Assembly (NCBI GenBank): GCA_030512335.1
Contig: JAULSU010000007.1
Coordinates: 4,030,001 to 4,094,000, forward strand
Length of the DNA stretch: 64,000 nt
Direction of reading: 5' to 3'
From: Immersiella caudata
Lineage: Eukaryota > Ascomycota > Sordariomycetes > Sordariales > Lasiosphaeriaceae
Under the pieces are notes generated by a model, which saw only the letters and a program-made list of their open reading frames with translations, was not told the origin of the DNA and did no database searches. Below, piece by piece: positions 43,097 to 53,545 of the stretch. The position numbers and the translations under genes are program-made. Position 1 is the stretch's first letter. Each line of letters begins with the position of its first letter.

Positions 43097-43496
43097 TTAT
43101 TGGGGGATGCAGAAACGTCCGCCCTCGCGATCGACGCACTCTGCGGCACAAATGTGATCAGCAACGACAAAAGAAAAGAAAGGACCGGAAAGTAACCTAC
43201 TGCCCTTGAGAACAGGCGAGTTGTTGGACGGCCCGCTAAAGTACCGGCAGCTGCTGCCGGCCCTGTGGCCACAGTTGTTGGGGCAGTTGCAGGCGAAAAC
43301 TGCATCATGAATTGTTAGTGAGATTCCCTCAAATTTGCTGTTAAAGGAAGTACTGACAGCTATCGGTGGCGATCTTGATGTTGAAGTCGGGAGGGGTGAG
43401 CTCCGTCTCCTGGCGGGGGACGGGGACGGCGGAGGCCATGGCGTGGGAGGCCGAGAGGAGGGTGATGGCGAGGGAGAAGGCAGTTTGGAAGTGCAT
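43097..43496 (-). CDS. Small secreted cysteine-rich protein, six cysteines
   Basis: Three exons, 43496-43358, 43299-43201 and 43140-43097, giving 93 residues with phases 1 and 1. A signal peptide (MHFQTAFSLAITLLSASHA) and a short pro-region ending near VPVPRQ precede the mature domain. Its six cysteines come in the pattern FACNCPNNC, SSC, KC, FC and the protein ends FCIPQ. Both introns have good donors (GTCAGT, GTAGGT) and each downstream exon adds cysteines before a clean stop. No family assigned; size and cysteine content fit an antimicrobial or effector-type secreted peptide. Confidence 0.72.
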
Positions 43497-44077
43497 TTTG
43501 AAGGTTGGAAGGGAGTTTAACGTGGAGTTGGTTGTTGAAAGTGAGGGGTGGTGTTGTGGATGATGGGACTGGTGGGAGTGACTGTTTCTGTCTTTCTTGA
43601 TTCACGACGGACTTTGGGTCTTAAATATGTTCATTTTCTCGTCTCTCGAGTTGGGCCAACCTCGTCGTCGATGTAATTTGTTAACTGACTGTCCTCATCA
43701 CGAACATCCAGCCTCGCTGCGTTTCTGCCTTGTCTGCGGTGGGGTTGACAAGGGCGGGAAGGATTCCGGCACGATCTCGGCATGCGCCTGGTCTCAGACC
43801 CGCCCGCCTCCTGCAAATTGCCGGAGTAGGAAGGTGCGGGTGATTACCCGGGAAGGTTGAGGCGGAGTGTGGCGCATGAAATCCAACTCACGGCAACGTC
43901 GGGCTACCTATATTACCGAGACGGCCTCTCATTCAAGACATCATCTGATCCCATTTACTGCGGTTCTATCTTCATGCAACGAGCACTACCTTATCTTAGG
44001 CAAGGCAGTCTTGAATATTCTTTTATACCAGCTACCAACATTCGATCCTGTTGATCTCGCGAACTTGAAGACCCAAT
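43497..44077. other. Divergent upstream region
   Basis: 580 bp between the secreted cysteine-rich gene and the DUF3632 gene. Nothing recognised. Confidence 0.4.
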
Positions 44078-45127
44078 ATGGACTCAACGGCGCAGCATCC
44101 GCGGGCACGCATCTCGGCCATGGTACGAGAGGCGTATCGTGAGGAGGCGCGTCGCGAAGGGAACGACAATCATCTAGCGGATTCGGCGTGGAGCAAGTGG
44201 CAATCCGTCAACACGCGCTTCTATCTCGGGGCGCAGTCGGCCGAGAGCCTAGAGTGGGATATGCACGATTTGTGGTATCTTTACTACGAAGCCGCCAGTA
44301 CGTATCTATCTCTCGCTAATTGAATGAACCGCTAACGCCGGGCAGAAAACATCTCGGAAGAGCATCCCGCCCTGGATCGGCTGGCCTTGCACATCATCCA
44401 CGCGCGCGAACAGGGCCTGCTCGTCCGAGACACTGGAGACACCATGACAGAAGCAACAACCACGGACGGCCAAATTTGGACCGGCCTCCCCTTTCTCATC
44501 CCGGACATGTCCCACCACTGGCACCAAGACCACCCCGCTCTGAGCTCCCAACACCGCCTCAGCTTCGCAAAGTTCCTCGCCAAGCTCGCCGCCGCCGGCG
44601 TAGGAAGAGACGACGGTCTCTGCCAAGTTGCCCTCGCCACATTCTGCAAGGCCCTAGAAGAAGAAAGCCGCCCCCTTGGCAGCCTGGTAGACCACCAACA
44701 ACCCGAGGACCCCAACCGACGCGAGGCCGACTTGTCCATTGCCGCCTATCTTCCCAGCGTGAACGTATGGCTCAGCTGGGCGGGTCTGAAAATTATCCAA
44801 ATTTCAGAAAGCAATAAATCCTGGAATACTAGTACTAGTACTGGAGATAGCGCCCCGGGCCCGCTGTTCCTTCGGCATGCGGGTGGCACGGCGGAACTCG
44901 GCACCGGCCCGTCTCTTGGCTTTTGCGCCGCACGCTGGCTATTCTGGCTGATTCGCCTCGAGAGCCTCGCCGCATCCTTCCGCAATGCAGGTGAGGAGGA
45001 ACTATCGGCATTTACTAGTGCCATGATGGATAACATGCTTGTTGTCGTTGATGCCACTGGAGGGCCGCTGAAGCGTGAAGTGGCGAGGGCTCAGGAGAGC
45101 GGCACGGTGATGCGTCGGCTTGTTTGA
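44078..45127 (+). CDS. DUF3632 family protein
   Basis: Two exons, 44078-44297 and 44346-45127, with a 48-bp intron (GTACGT to GGCAG), giving 333 residues. The splice restores DLWYLYYEAAKNISEEHP, the conserved start of the fungal DUF3632 family. Other family-like blocks are DRLALHIIHAREQGLL, FAKFLAKLAAAGV and the late AARWLFWLIRLESLA. It is a soluble, all-helical protein of unknown function with no catalytic motif. DUF3632 proteins are often located in accessory regions near HET or NLR genes. A small CTAGTA triplication near 44828-44841 encodes a Ser/Thr stretch. Confidence 0.82.
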
Positions 45128-45460
45128 GCTTGAATGATGAGGATCATGGCGGTGCTTTTGTCGAGGTATTTTTAGGCTTGTCAAAGGAGCGGTTGGATTC
45201 ATTGTCTTTTGGCGAGGCTTTCTTGAACTGGTAGAAGGAGCTATTCGGTTCACTGTCTCTCGTCGCGCCTGTTTGTTTCATTTTACTCACCCACCGTCTC
45301 TACCTCCTTATTGATATTCCTGTGCCAACCTACCTATTCAGGTGACATATAAGTCCCAGCTCAGAATACCTCTCGTTCAAGGGGCGCGTGCTAACCAGCT
45401 CAACACTCTCCCCCATCACTTCCCCTTACACATCGCAATCTCTTCTTCTCTTTTACAATC
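45128..45460. other. Upstream of a secreted protein gene
   Basis: 333 bp. No gene. C/T-rich sequence just before 45461 is typical of a fungal 5' leader. Confidence 0.4.
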
Positions 45461-45991
45461 ATGAAGTTCATAATCATCCTCCCTTCGCTCATCCTAGGCC
45501 TAGCCACCCTCTCCGGTGTCCAGGCCGCCGCCATGGGCAATCCCAACGAGATCTTGCCCCGAGATGCCGAGTGCAGCGCTTTCAAGCGAGATGTGGAACT
45601 AGACGACACTACCGCCGAAACCAACTACACCGGCTCGGTTCTCACCAAGCGCCAATGGGACGGGGTAATAAAATTCTTTTCTTATTCTTACATACACTAT
45701 CTTTTTAATCTAACAGCCCATGATACTAACAATGAGTTCCAGACGTGTACCTACGGTAACCAAATATGCCAGTATGCCTGGACCTCGGGCAACTTTCGTT
45801 GCAAGTCATGGTGCTACTGCTCCGACGCCGCTCCGGTACGTTTTCAATCCTGGCCCCTTGCGACTTGCAAAATCACATCCTTCCGTCCCTGTTGCTGACA
45901 TGGCTTTCTTTTTCATCCATTGCAGTGCACAGCAACGGGTAAATACTGCTTCATCGGGAATTCAGGCTCTGGTGCATGCGTTTGTACCTAG
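45461..45991 (+). CDS. Small secreted cysteine-rich protein with Kex2-processed pro-region
   Basis: Three exons, 45461-45664, 45743-45835 and 45926-45991, giving 120 residues, all in phase 0. A signal peptide (MKFIIILPSLILGLATLSG) is followed by an acidic pro-region of about 40 residues ending in a KR dibasic site just before QWDG. The mature peptide of about 55 residues contains nine cysteines (TCTYGNQICQ, FRCKSWCYC, APC, KYC, GACVCT), a very dense disulfide-type pattern. Exon borders fall between cysteine blocks. The pro-peptide plus compact cysteine-rich core resembles antifungal/killer-type or effector peptides; no specific family is claimed. Confidence 0.75.
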
Positions 45992-47127
45992 GTAGACTCG
46001 TTCTTGGTCATGTCAAGGGGGAGGATACATTTTGGGTTGTCTTGATAAGGGTCTGGATGGGTAAACTGGCAATCTCTGTGAGGGTGAGTTCCTATGCACC
46101 TAAGTCGTATCTGAACCTTAGAAATATGCCTACCTATCTGAATACAGAGGGTGTCTGCGACTAAAAATAATTTCGTGCCGTCCGAAAATGGTTAACCCAA
46201 AACCAGGCTTGTTTCACCCGCGGCTCACCCCCGGCTCACCCCCGGCTCACCCCCGGCTCACCCCCGGCTCACCCCCGGCTCACCCCCGGCTCACCTTCCT
46301 ACAACACCGTCAAGTTTACGCGACTCTCTCATGTGACAGGTTTAGGATCTTCCTCCACTACAGAGACGAAAATGAGGCCGGATGATAGCAAGAATCCCAG
46401 AAATGGGACCTCCCAAAACAAACCGAACAAATTCTCCATCCCCAAACGGAGCCAAGAAACCGGCTCGATAGCCAGCGTATTCGCTCTCCGTTTAAGGAGC
46501 TTCTAGGTTGTGGTAACCATTTTGGCCGATTAAAAGTAGCATCTTCCCTCCGCCCCTACCTACCTACCGCACGACTGTTCTTCTGCAAATTACTAGCCAG
46601 ATAAAGAGGCTCTTCGATCCGTCCTACCACTTACCGTACAACTATTCTCTCTCTTCCCTCTAACCCCCGTGCTCCTTTTCCCTCCTACTGCCAGCTGTCA
46701 GAAACAAGGGGGCTCTGGTCAAAGGCCAGAGCAACAACAAGGCGAAGGCTCTGGAAAGTGCCACTTCTGTGAATTTGTCAATAGTGGCTATAAGCCACGC
46801 AATGACTTTGTCACTATTCACCACTACAGATAGGGGTTTTCTAGCGGAGTCAGAAAGCCGAGAAGAGAATACAATCAATCAGTTGCAACAGAATCTCAGG
46901 TCCAGCGGGTGCGAGAAAGAAGCGCAATTGCGCGGCCCAGCGAGGCTGTCCGGCAGAATCCTCTCACCGCCCTGTGCCAGCCAATAGTAGTGGTGGTGAG
47001 GATGAAGAGATGTCGGACCATGATGGGAATATTGCCGCGCTCAATCTAACCCTTCCTCTTCCTCCTGACTCCCTTCTCCTCGGCCTCTTCAGCATGGCCG
47101 TGTCCGACACCCATGTCGAATTCACTT
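45992..47127. other. Intergenic with a minisatellite
   Basis: Apart from the tandem repeat at 46221-46297, only short frames without domains are present. Confidence 0.4.
46221..46297. repeat. 11-bp tandem repeat
   Basis: Six perfect copies of CGGCTCACCCC starting at 46221, 46232, 46243, 46254, 46265 and 46276, and a partial seventh from 46287. Because 11 is not a multiple of 3, all frames across it encode the same Pro/Arg/His-type peptide, which creates a spurious open frame. Confidence 0.95.
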
Positions 47128-47399
47128 CTACCGAGGTGCCCTTCGTACTTTTTTTTCCATGTATTTGGCGACTGCTTTTGGGTCCGAAAACCGAATGGTG
47201 AAGGGTTCGTCCTCATGTACTAGGTATATGTTAGCAAGGGATTCGTCTGGTGGTGGGAGGGGAGATGTTTGTCCGTACCTTGTGTGATGATTGAGAAAAC
47301 CTGCGTTTGCTCGAGCCCACGGTCTCGCAGCCGGCTGACCAGGCGGTATAGGCTGTACAGCTGCGCCTCGGAATTTTCGTTTCCGACGACTGGCGACAT
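47128..47399 (-). CDS. Small conserved-looking protein with a possible frameshift
   Basis: Two exons, 47399-47279 and 47219-47128, with a 59-bp intron (GTACGG to CCTAG), giving 70 residues. It begins MSPVVGNENSEAQLYSLYRL and continues QVFSIITQVHEDEPFTIRF then KAVAKYMEKK. The end reads over an eight-A run into an early stop. With seven A residues the frame would continue about 27 more residues through YEGHLGRSEFDMG to a stop at 47046. The alternative tail reads well, so the run may hold an indel. No family recognised, no signal peptide. Confidence 0.5.
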
Positions 47400-47870
47400 G
47401 ATTGCGAAAGGTTTGTGTGGGTGGGGCAGAGCTCGGGTTCACGCAAATATTCTTGTGTGTGTGGGTTGATGTTGGGTTGGTGTTGGCTCGGTTTGACTTG
47501 GGTTGGTAGGTAGGTAGGCGCCGGCTTGTTGGCAAGAGGGGGGTGGGGTTAGGCCGTGGGGTCGAAACAGAGGTTTTGCGTTGTGAGACCTTTTGTTCGC
47601 ATGTGCCGTGTGCCTTGGAATGCGAAGGGCATATGCCCTTGGGATGCCACGTGCACCAACACGCGCATGAATCCGAACGGCGATGGCTATTGAGGTTACT
47701 GAAGCGACACATGCACAGCTGGTTCGGCACACATACGATGAAGTGAGGGTGCAGGCTAGCAAAATGAAGGAATGTGATACACACGCAGCAATGAACAGGT
47801 GGTGGAGATGGTTGAACATTTATAGCGTTGGTGGCAGGCCGCACCTACCTCCGACGGCCCCGGCAAAAGT

Positions 47871-48137
47871 TTATGTTTTTGTCATGCACCGACTCGCCTT
47901 CCTAACGATTTGCGCTTGGATGAAGGCGACAAATCTTCGCCGAAGCTCCGCGTTTGTGGATGGGTACCCGGAATCTGAGGCGGTTGGTTGCGAGAGGAAC
48001 ATTTCCGACGGCGAATCTGAAAGTTGGGAATCGGATACTTGCAATCCAACAGGGGGCAGTGGCTCCCAAGTGATCGGGTAGTTACCGACGAAGTTGACTT
48101 GGATGGTGCCTACGAGCGGCACCTCGTCAGACTCCAT
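47871..48137 (-). CDS. Hypothetical small protein
   Basis: An 88-codon frame starting at MESDEVPLVGTIQVNFVGNY and ending RCMTKT. Composition is plausible for a soluble protein but there is no domain or splice evidence. It could be an upstream exon of something else on the minus strand, or not a gene. Confidence 0.25.
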   Translation of the reverse strand: MESDEVPLVGTIQVNFVGNYPITWEPLPPVGLQVSDSQLSDSPSEMFLSQPTASDSGYPSTNAELRRRFVAFIQAQIVRKASRCMTKT

Positions 48138-48703
48138 GGCGAGTGATGAGTGATGGCTGGCTGCTAAGGTCATGCCTCGGTCGTAAAAAGCAGTGATTCA
48201 GTACGAACCGGCGCGAGCTGCGGAAACTGTGGTCTATGCAGCTTTTGATGGGACTGGGCGAAGAAATGTATCGGATTTGGGGCGAAAATTAACTGAGTGG
48301 AGAAGATGTGGGAGAGTCAACCGGAAAAACGCGCACATGGAGGTGGTGGGGTGCCTCATTATGATGATGTATGTGGCTTTCGTTTCGTTTCTTCAGCTCC
48401 TGCTCGGCCATACTCTCTCTCGTTCCACAGCACATCTTTTAGCTCTTCGCCCTTAGCTGTATAGACATGACCAAGACGATCAGATCAACGAAACAACGAG
48501 ACGAAGAAAGGCGGGGGTCTCCCGTCTTGGAATGAGAAGCACAGCGGTGGGTCGGAAGAGGCAGCGGTAAAAGCACGTGAAAATATGGATACCCTGACCT
48601 TGGGATCTTCCCCACTCAAACTCAACTGCATGCATTTCTCCAACCCAACAACCTCCCCCGAACGACTTTTCCTCGCCTTTGCATCCTCCCAATTTTACCA
48701 TCC
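48138..48703. other. Upstream of the HNH gene
   Basis: About 570 bp, C/T-rich just before 48704. No gene recognised. Confidence 0.4.
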
Positions 48704-50423
48704 ATGCCCGCCACCATGACTTTGAGTGAGCTCAGCGAACTCAGCGGTCGAGAACACCGCGACGACCCTAGCACATGCGATGCACTAGCGCAGTGTACCG
48801 ATTTTTTTGAGAACAACCCGAGTGCCAGCAGCCAGCAAATCCTGACAGCGGCGATTAATTTCATCAAGCGAACGCAGCCCAACCAGGACCTCAAGGCCCT
48901 CGAGGAATTTCTCGAAAATGATCCACCGCGGGAGAGCACCGATGGCATCCTACCGCTCGATGAGCTGGCCGAGCGATTAGCCATCATTGAGAAGATCGAG
49001 CAAGAGATTGGGATACTAGCTCATCCAGGCGAAAGCTTCCAACTAAGCAAGTGTGATTTCGCCGCCTTGCTAGTTGCACCATTGACAATCCTGCGGGAGA
49101 CAAATTCTTCTTCAACCTGGATGCACGACAATACCGTGCAGCTCATAGGACAGTGTCTCGAGAACATACCCAGCCTTGTCAAACAGTGTATGGCCACTTT
49201 AAATTATCTTCGTGGGTCTATCTAACTCTCTTATAGGCTTCACAAAGCTCGAAAAGAGCGCCAATGCCCAGGCAGATCTCGAACCAGAGTCTGCTGGACC
49301 CGAGTCTGCTGAGCAAGGGGCTGCTGGGCCAGGGTCTCCCAAGAAGCGCAGGAGTTCAGCCAAGTCTGTGGCTTCGTCCCACAAACGACCTAGGAAAGAC
49401 AAGGATCCTGAGTATATGCGCGGGACGATTGGCAAAAGCGGAAAACTCAACCGGTACGAGCAAGCGATTTCGGATCGGAAGGACCTTGACGGTAGCCGAT
49501 GTGTAGTCACGGGTACTCCTCATCCGGACATCTGCCACATCATCCCGCATTCTTCATGCGCGCGGCCCGAAGCACTGGAGCGGTTCCGGCGTCTTCTCCG
49601 TATGACAACGGCCTTGGTGTCAAACCGAGATACTCCTCTTCCTATGGTCGAATGGGTGCCATGGTTCACGGCACGTCTCGGGGTCTCCGACGAGGCATGG
49701 AACATGATCAGTCTAAATACCCAGCTCCATCGGTGGTGGGGAAAGGCCTACCTGGGTTTCAAATGCCTAGGAATTCTGCCTAGCCCTAAAGACGGGCAGA
49801 AACTTGTTCGTCTACAATTCCACTGGTTGCCAGGAGCGCTATCCGATGAGCGACTAGAGGATGGGCTCCGCATACACCTGGGAAGTACTTGGGGCCCGCA
49901 ACAAGGACTCGCGGCGTTTAGGACCAGTGGACGGCCTGTCTTGACGGGTGATGTTTTTGATGTTGCCGTGGGGGCTGAGGACGCGATGAAGATGAAGCAG
50001 GCAGTCGATCTTCAATGGGCCTTGATCCGTATCGGCGCTCTAGCTGGTGCTGCTGATGTTGATGCGGATGTTGTCGATACGGACGACCCCGGTTCGCCCG
50101 AGGAAGGGTTGATCGAGGAAGAGAGCTCTATCGACATACAAAGCTGGCTCAGCAAGCTTGTACCTGGAACACCCGCTGAAGGGAATGACGACGACAATAA
50201 CAACGATGACGACAAGCACAAGCTTCCCACTACTTCGGTCATCCAGGAAATTGGCTCATTTGGGCAGACAGAGCAGACGGGGCCCTCTGGAGGCCGAAGT
50301 TCCACCATCCTCAAAGAAAACCAGGTACCTACACGGCGCGCGAACACCCAGGAAGAGGCCTCCGAGGAGGAGATAGGGACGAGGGAACCGAGAACTAGTC
50401 TCGGGAACCTATTCTTACGATAA
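48704..50423 (+). CDS. HNH-nuclease-domain protein
   Basis: Two exons, 48704-49187 and 49237-50423, with a 49-bp intron (GTATGG to TATAG), giving 556 residues. The N-terminal about 160 residues form a helical region. A basic, Lys/Arg-rich linker (PKKRRSSAKS, KRPRKDKD) could be a nuclear localisation signal. The HNH_2-type domain (about 248-340) shows CVVTGTPHPDICHIIPHSS and then SLNTQLHRWWGKAYLGF, the usual His-Ile-Ile-Pro and Asn-x-x-x-His blocks. The C-terminus is acidic and low-complexity (Asp/Asn run). Fungi carry expanded families of such HNH proteins of unknown role, often in repeat-rich accessory regions, as here beside the 50.4-53.5 kb repeat island. Confidence 0.82.
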
Positions 50424-50967
50424 CTTAGCTCAGAGAGGGAGGACTTACTCCTCCCTATTATCTATAGAGAGAGTCTCTTTCATACTGTCAAACCCGCCTC
50501 TTTGTACTGTCATCCTGGCTGCAATTGAGTGTGCTAGGCGGGTTCTCTTTTAGCGCAGAGGACGACAGGTGGATTTTCTCGTGGTCTAGGAGGACCGCAA
50601 TTCCTCTGGCCCATTTCAAGGAGCGTTGGGACAACCTCCCCACGTAGCCAAGGCCAGTATTACCACTCAACGCTACGGTATCGGACTCCATAACCGGTAG
50701 TATTTAGTTCAATATTTAGTTCAAGGATCAGGAGTATACCCGAGTCTATTATACGGTACAGTGTTTTCACCAACTCTACCCGGGCGACTGGGAAGGCGGT
50801 TATGAAAACCGCGTAACGTCGAGGATTCAATGCTTTCTCCAGGGTGACCTACGCGCCCCGCCGCTCTCCTACTTTACTACTGTTAAATTCTAGCCTCTGA
50901 GAGCGCTGGAAAGGCTCTGTTGTTACGACCGGATACTGCTGGGCAGTGGCTAGACGCAGGGGATAGG

Positions 50968-51212
50968 TGTCAGAAACACTGCACCTTGGAATGGGAGAAA
51001 ATGATGTTGGTTGCCATGGCTGGATTGTATTGCGTGTTGTTGCTTGTAGAGGTTCTAGCTGAAAGCTAGAACCTCCTTATTATAGACCACTCCGTAGGAT
51101 TCAGCTTCGGCAACACCATGGCTGAGGTTGACTGGCGTTCAGGCAGTGCCAGGCATCCAGTCAGCTTCGCTGACCGGAAGCCAGGGCCCCTGAACCCCCT
51201 TTCTTTCCGACA
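50968..51212 (-). repeat. Dispersed element, copy A
   Basis: About 245 bp, bounded by TGTCAGAAACACTGCACC on the left and CCTTTCTTTCCGACA on the right (imperfect terminal inverted repeat). It shares with copies B and C an internal TATA-like site and a hairpin. Flanking pentamers do not match, so no target-site duplication is visible. Confidence 0.75.
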
Positions 51213-51352
51213 CAATTGAACGTTCCCTGATTTTTAGTGCAGCGGTAATGCGCGACAGTTAGAGAGCAAGAATATAATCACAGAGCACTGCTCTGTGCTC
51301 TCACCAGCACCCAGGACAGAGTAATAGAGCATGGTACAAGTTACCCCCTAAA

Positions 51353-51443
51353 GGCATTATACGGTTCGGTATAATTAGCTAGCATTAGGTCTTAAGTGAG
51401 GAAGCCCTGTTAGTTCTTCATGTAAGTATTCGCTCGTTAATTA
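51353..51443 (+). repeat. Local direct repeat, unit 1
   Basis: Begins GGCATTATACGGTTCGGTAT and ends CGTTAATTA. It is repeated at 51677-51753, which lacks about 14 bp of the middle. Confidence 0.75.
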
Positions 51444-51676
51444 CACTGTGACAACTTGCAGGCCACCCTTGCGGTTGCCCCCGGCCGACGTGTCCCCGCA
51501 GTCGTCACTGTGCATTAAGACCGAGCACTGTATCCACACTGTAGCCTCTGTTAGCTTTGCAACTTCTGCCCGCAGAGGCCCAGGGGGGTACAGAGGCAGG
51601 AGAGCCTCTGTGGGAGGATACCTCTGTGGCCTACTTACGGTAATACTACGGACGCCAGTATAGACTGCTCCTAGGG

Positions 51677-51753
51677 GGCATTATACGGTTCGGTATAATT
51701 AGCTAGTATGGAAGCCCTTTTAGTTCCTCACGTAGGTATTCGCTTGTTAATTA
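51677..51753 (+). repeat. Local direct repeat, unit 2
   Basis: Second, shorter copy of 51353-51443, with the same start and end and a few substitutions, several of them C/T. Confidence 0.75.
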
Positions 51754-52367
51754 AACCCTCTTTAATTAATTATGTCTTACTGTGCAGTCACTTCGCGTGT
51801 TACTGTATCTTATAGTGACATATAATTATTAACAAGTAAACCCGTGTCTGTAGGGACTTACTTCTGTGTTTATCTCTCTCTCCAGTCATCCCATTATAAC
51901 TCTGCCGACAGCACTCGATAGGTACAGGCTATAATACGATACTTACGTCTTTCTTTACAAGACCGGTATATACAGAACTCTTAGACACTATATCCACCGC
52001 TCCTTTTCCTAACCCATCCACGGGTAATAATAGCAGTCCGGGAGACGACGACGTATCCCTTAATACCCCCTTACGCTAAGAGGGTTTAGCAGTAAATACG
52101 ACTCCTAACACCACCCAGGGAACTGAGGAACTAGGGAATGATGGCGACGACGATAATAACTTCACCTGGTGGGAGCTTAATAAGGTTATTGTCACAGTAC
52201 GCTGCGCGGCTTGGGCTAGATTGTGGCGACTTGCAGGCCTCCCTTGTGGCTGGTACGGACCGACGTGTCCCCGCAGGCGCCACAGTGCGACAAGACAGCG
52301 CGCCGACCGTAGTCCACACGGTTCGGATGGCTCTGTGCTAAGAAACGGCTTTGCTTGCAGAGCCCAT

Positions 52368-52615
52368 TGTGCCAGAAGGAAAGGGGGTTCAGGGGCCCTG
52401 GCTTCCGGTCAGCGAAGCTAACTGGATGCCTGGCACTGCCTGAACGCCAGTCAGCCTTAGCCATGGTGTTGACGAAGCTGAATCCTACGGAGCGGTCTAT
52501 AAAGAAGGAGGTTCTGGCTGAAAGCCAGATCCTCAACAAGCAACAACACGCAATACAATCAAGCCATTGCAACCCACATCATTTTCTCCCATTCCAAGGT
52601 GCAGCGTTTCTGACA
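52368..52615 (+). repeat. Dispersed element, copy B
   Basis: 248 bp in the opposite orientation to A and C. It contains TCTATAAAGAAGG followed by the hairpin GGTTCTGGCTGAAAGCCAGA, and ends GTTTCTGACA. The left end is mutated (TGTGCCAGAAGG). Confidence 0.78.
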
Positions 52616-52867
52616 GTTATTTTGCTTACACGGCGCCATGTGGCGCCATAGAGGTGCCGGCTTAACGTGGACGGATGGATTCCATATTACGCCGCTACCC
52701 CAGCCTGCGTTTTACCAATATTGACCAGGTTAATTGCAGACTGAATATTCTGCTCACGAATTGGCTGCATCTTGAATTTGGTGGTGTTTGAGGAAGAATT
52801 GGAGGAATTGTGATGTTTGGAAAGGATGGGGTGGTCTCAGGGGCATGCTGATCGCAATGTTGCCTTG

Positions 52868-53101
52868 TGTCAGAAACACTGCACCTTGGAATGGGTGGAA
52901 ACGATGGGTAGCAATTGCTTGATTGTATTGCTTGTTGAGGTTCTGGCTGAAAGCCAGAACCTCCTTCTTTATAGACAGAACCGTAGGATTCAGCTTCGTT
53001 AGCACCATGGCTGAGGCTGACTGGCGGTCAGGCAGTGCTAGGCATTCAGTCAGCTTCGCTGACTGAAAGCCAGGGCCCCTGAACCCCCTTTCTTTCTGAC
53101 A
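52868..53101 (-). repeat. Dispersed element, copy C
   Basis: 234 bp, the best-preserved copy. Ends TGTCAGAAA and TTTCTGACA form a perfect 9-bp terminal inverted repeat with TG...CA termini. The internal hairpin GGTTCTGGCT/AGCCAGAACC is perfect. It is a solo LTR or a MITE. A further truncated start of the same element may lie near 53141-53160. Confidence 0.8.
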
Positions 53102-53212
53102 GTTACTACGAAGTACCGGGGATTCAGCATCCACTGGTCAGAAAGGAAAGGGGTTATAACTATAGCAGGGACCTGCGGCAAAGTCGGCCCGGAAGGGATG
53201 TGGAGTACTTTT

Positions 53213-53455
53213 GGGGGAGGATTGATGAATTTAATACGAAGGATATGGGGTTTGGGACTAATGGTTACATCAGGGCTGCAAGCCATGGATGAACGCCGCT
53301 TAAATGGCAAGACAAACACTAAGGCTCCGAGATGTGGAAAAGAACGGAGGAGAGAGGGTGCAGAGTCAAGACTGCGTATTTGGGGAAGCGGGAGCTTGAC
53401 GGTGGGGATTTTTATTTTTTTATTTTTTTTAATTATTATAGATTTGTAGTAGGCT
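53213..53455 (+). pseudogene. Relic of the NLR2 3' end
   Basis: 53213-53239 matches the NLR2 segment just before its end (GGGGGAGGATTGATGAATTT), and 53345-53379 matches the following segment (GAGTCAAGACTGCGTAT is identical). The end then decays into an A/T-rich run that parallels the NLR2 stop region. About 105 bp (53240-53344) interrupts the match. Only the last roughly 100 bp of an NLR gene survive here. Confidence 0.72.
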
Positions 53456-53545
53456 TAGGGTGCCTTAGACTTCCGCAGGTCGGTGTCTTTTGCTCGACAA
53501 GGAGACTGTCATGAGTTGGTTGATTTTTGCTGCTCTTATCACAGC

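Larger units (their letters stand above)
50424..53545. other. Repeat island without genes
   Basis: Three kb of AT-richer sequence with no credible gene. It contains three copies of a 234-248 bp element, a duplicated segment of about 80-90 bp, a second diverged duplicate pair (about 51454-51546 and 52227-52325), and a relic of an NLR 3' end. It looks like eroded transposon sequence. Confidence 0.7.

Noticed and set aside
46188..46385. Open frame rich in Pro and His across the 11-bp repeat
   Set aside because: Created by the tandem repeat, which is open in every frame; not a gene.
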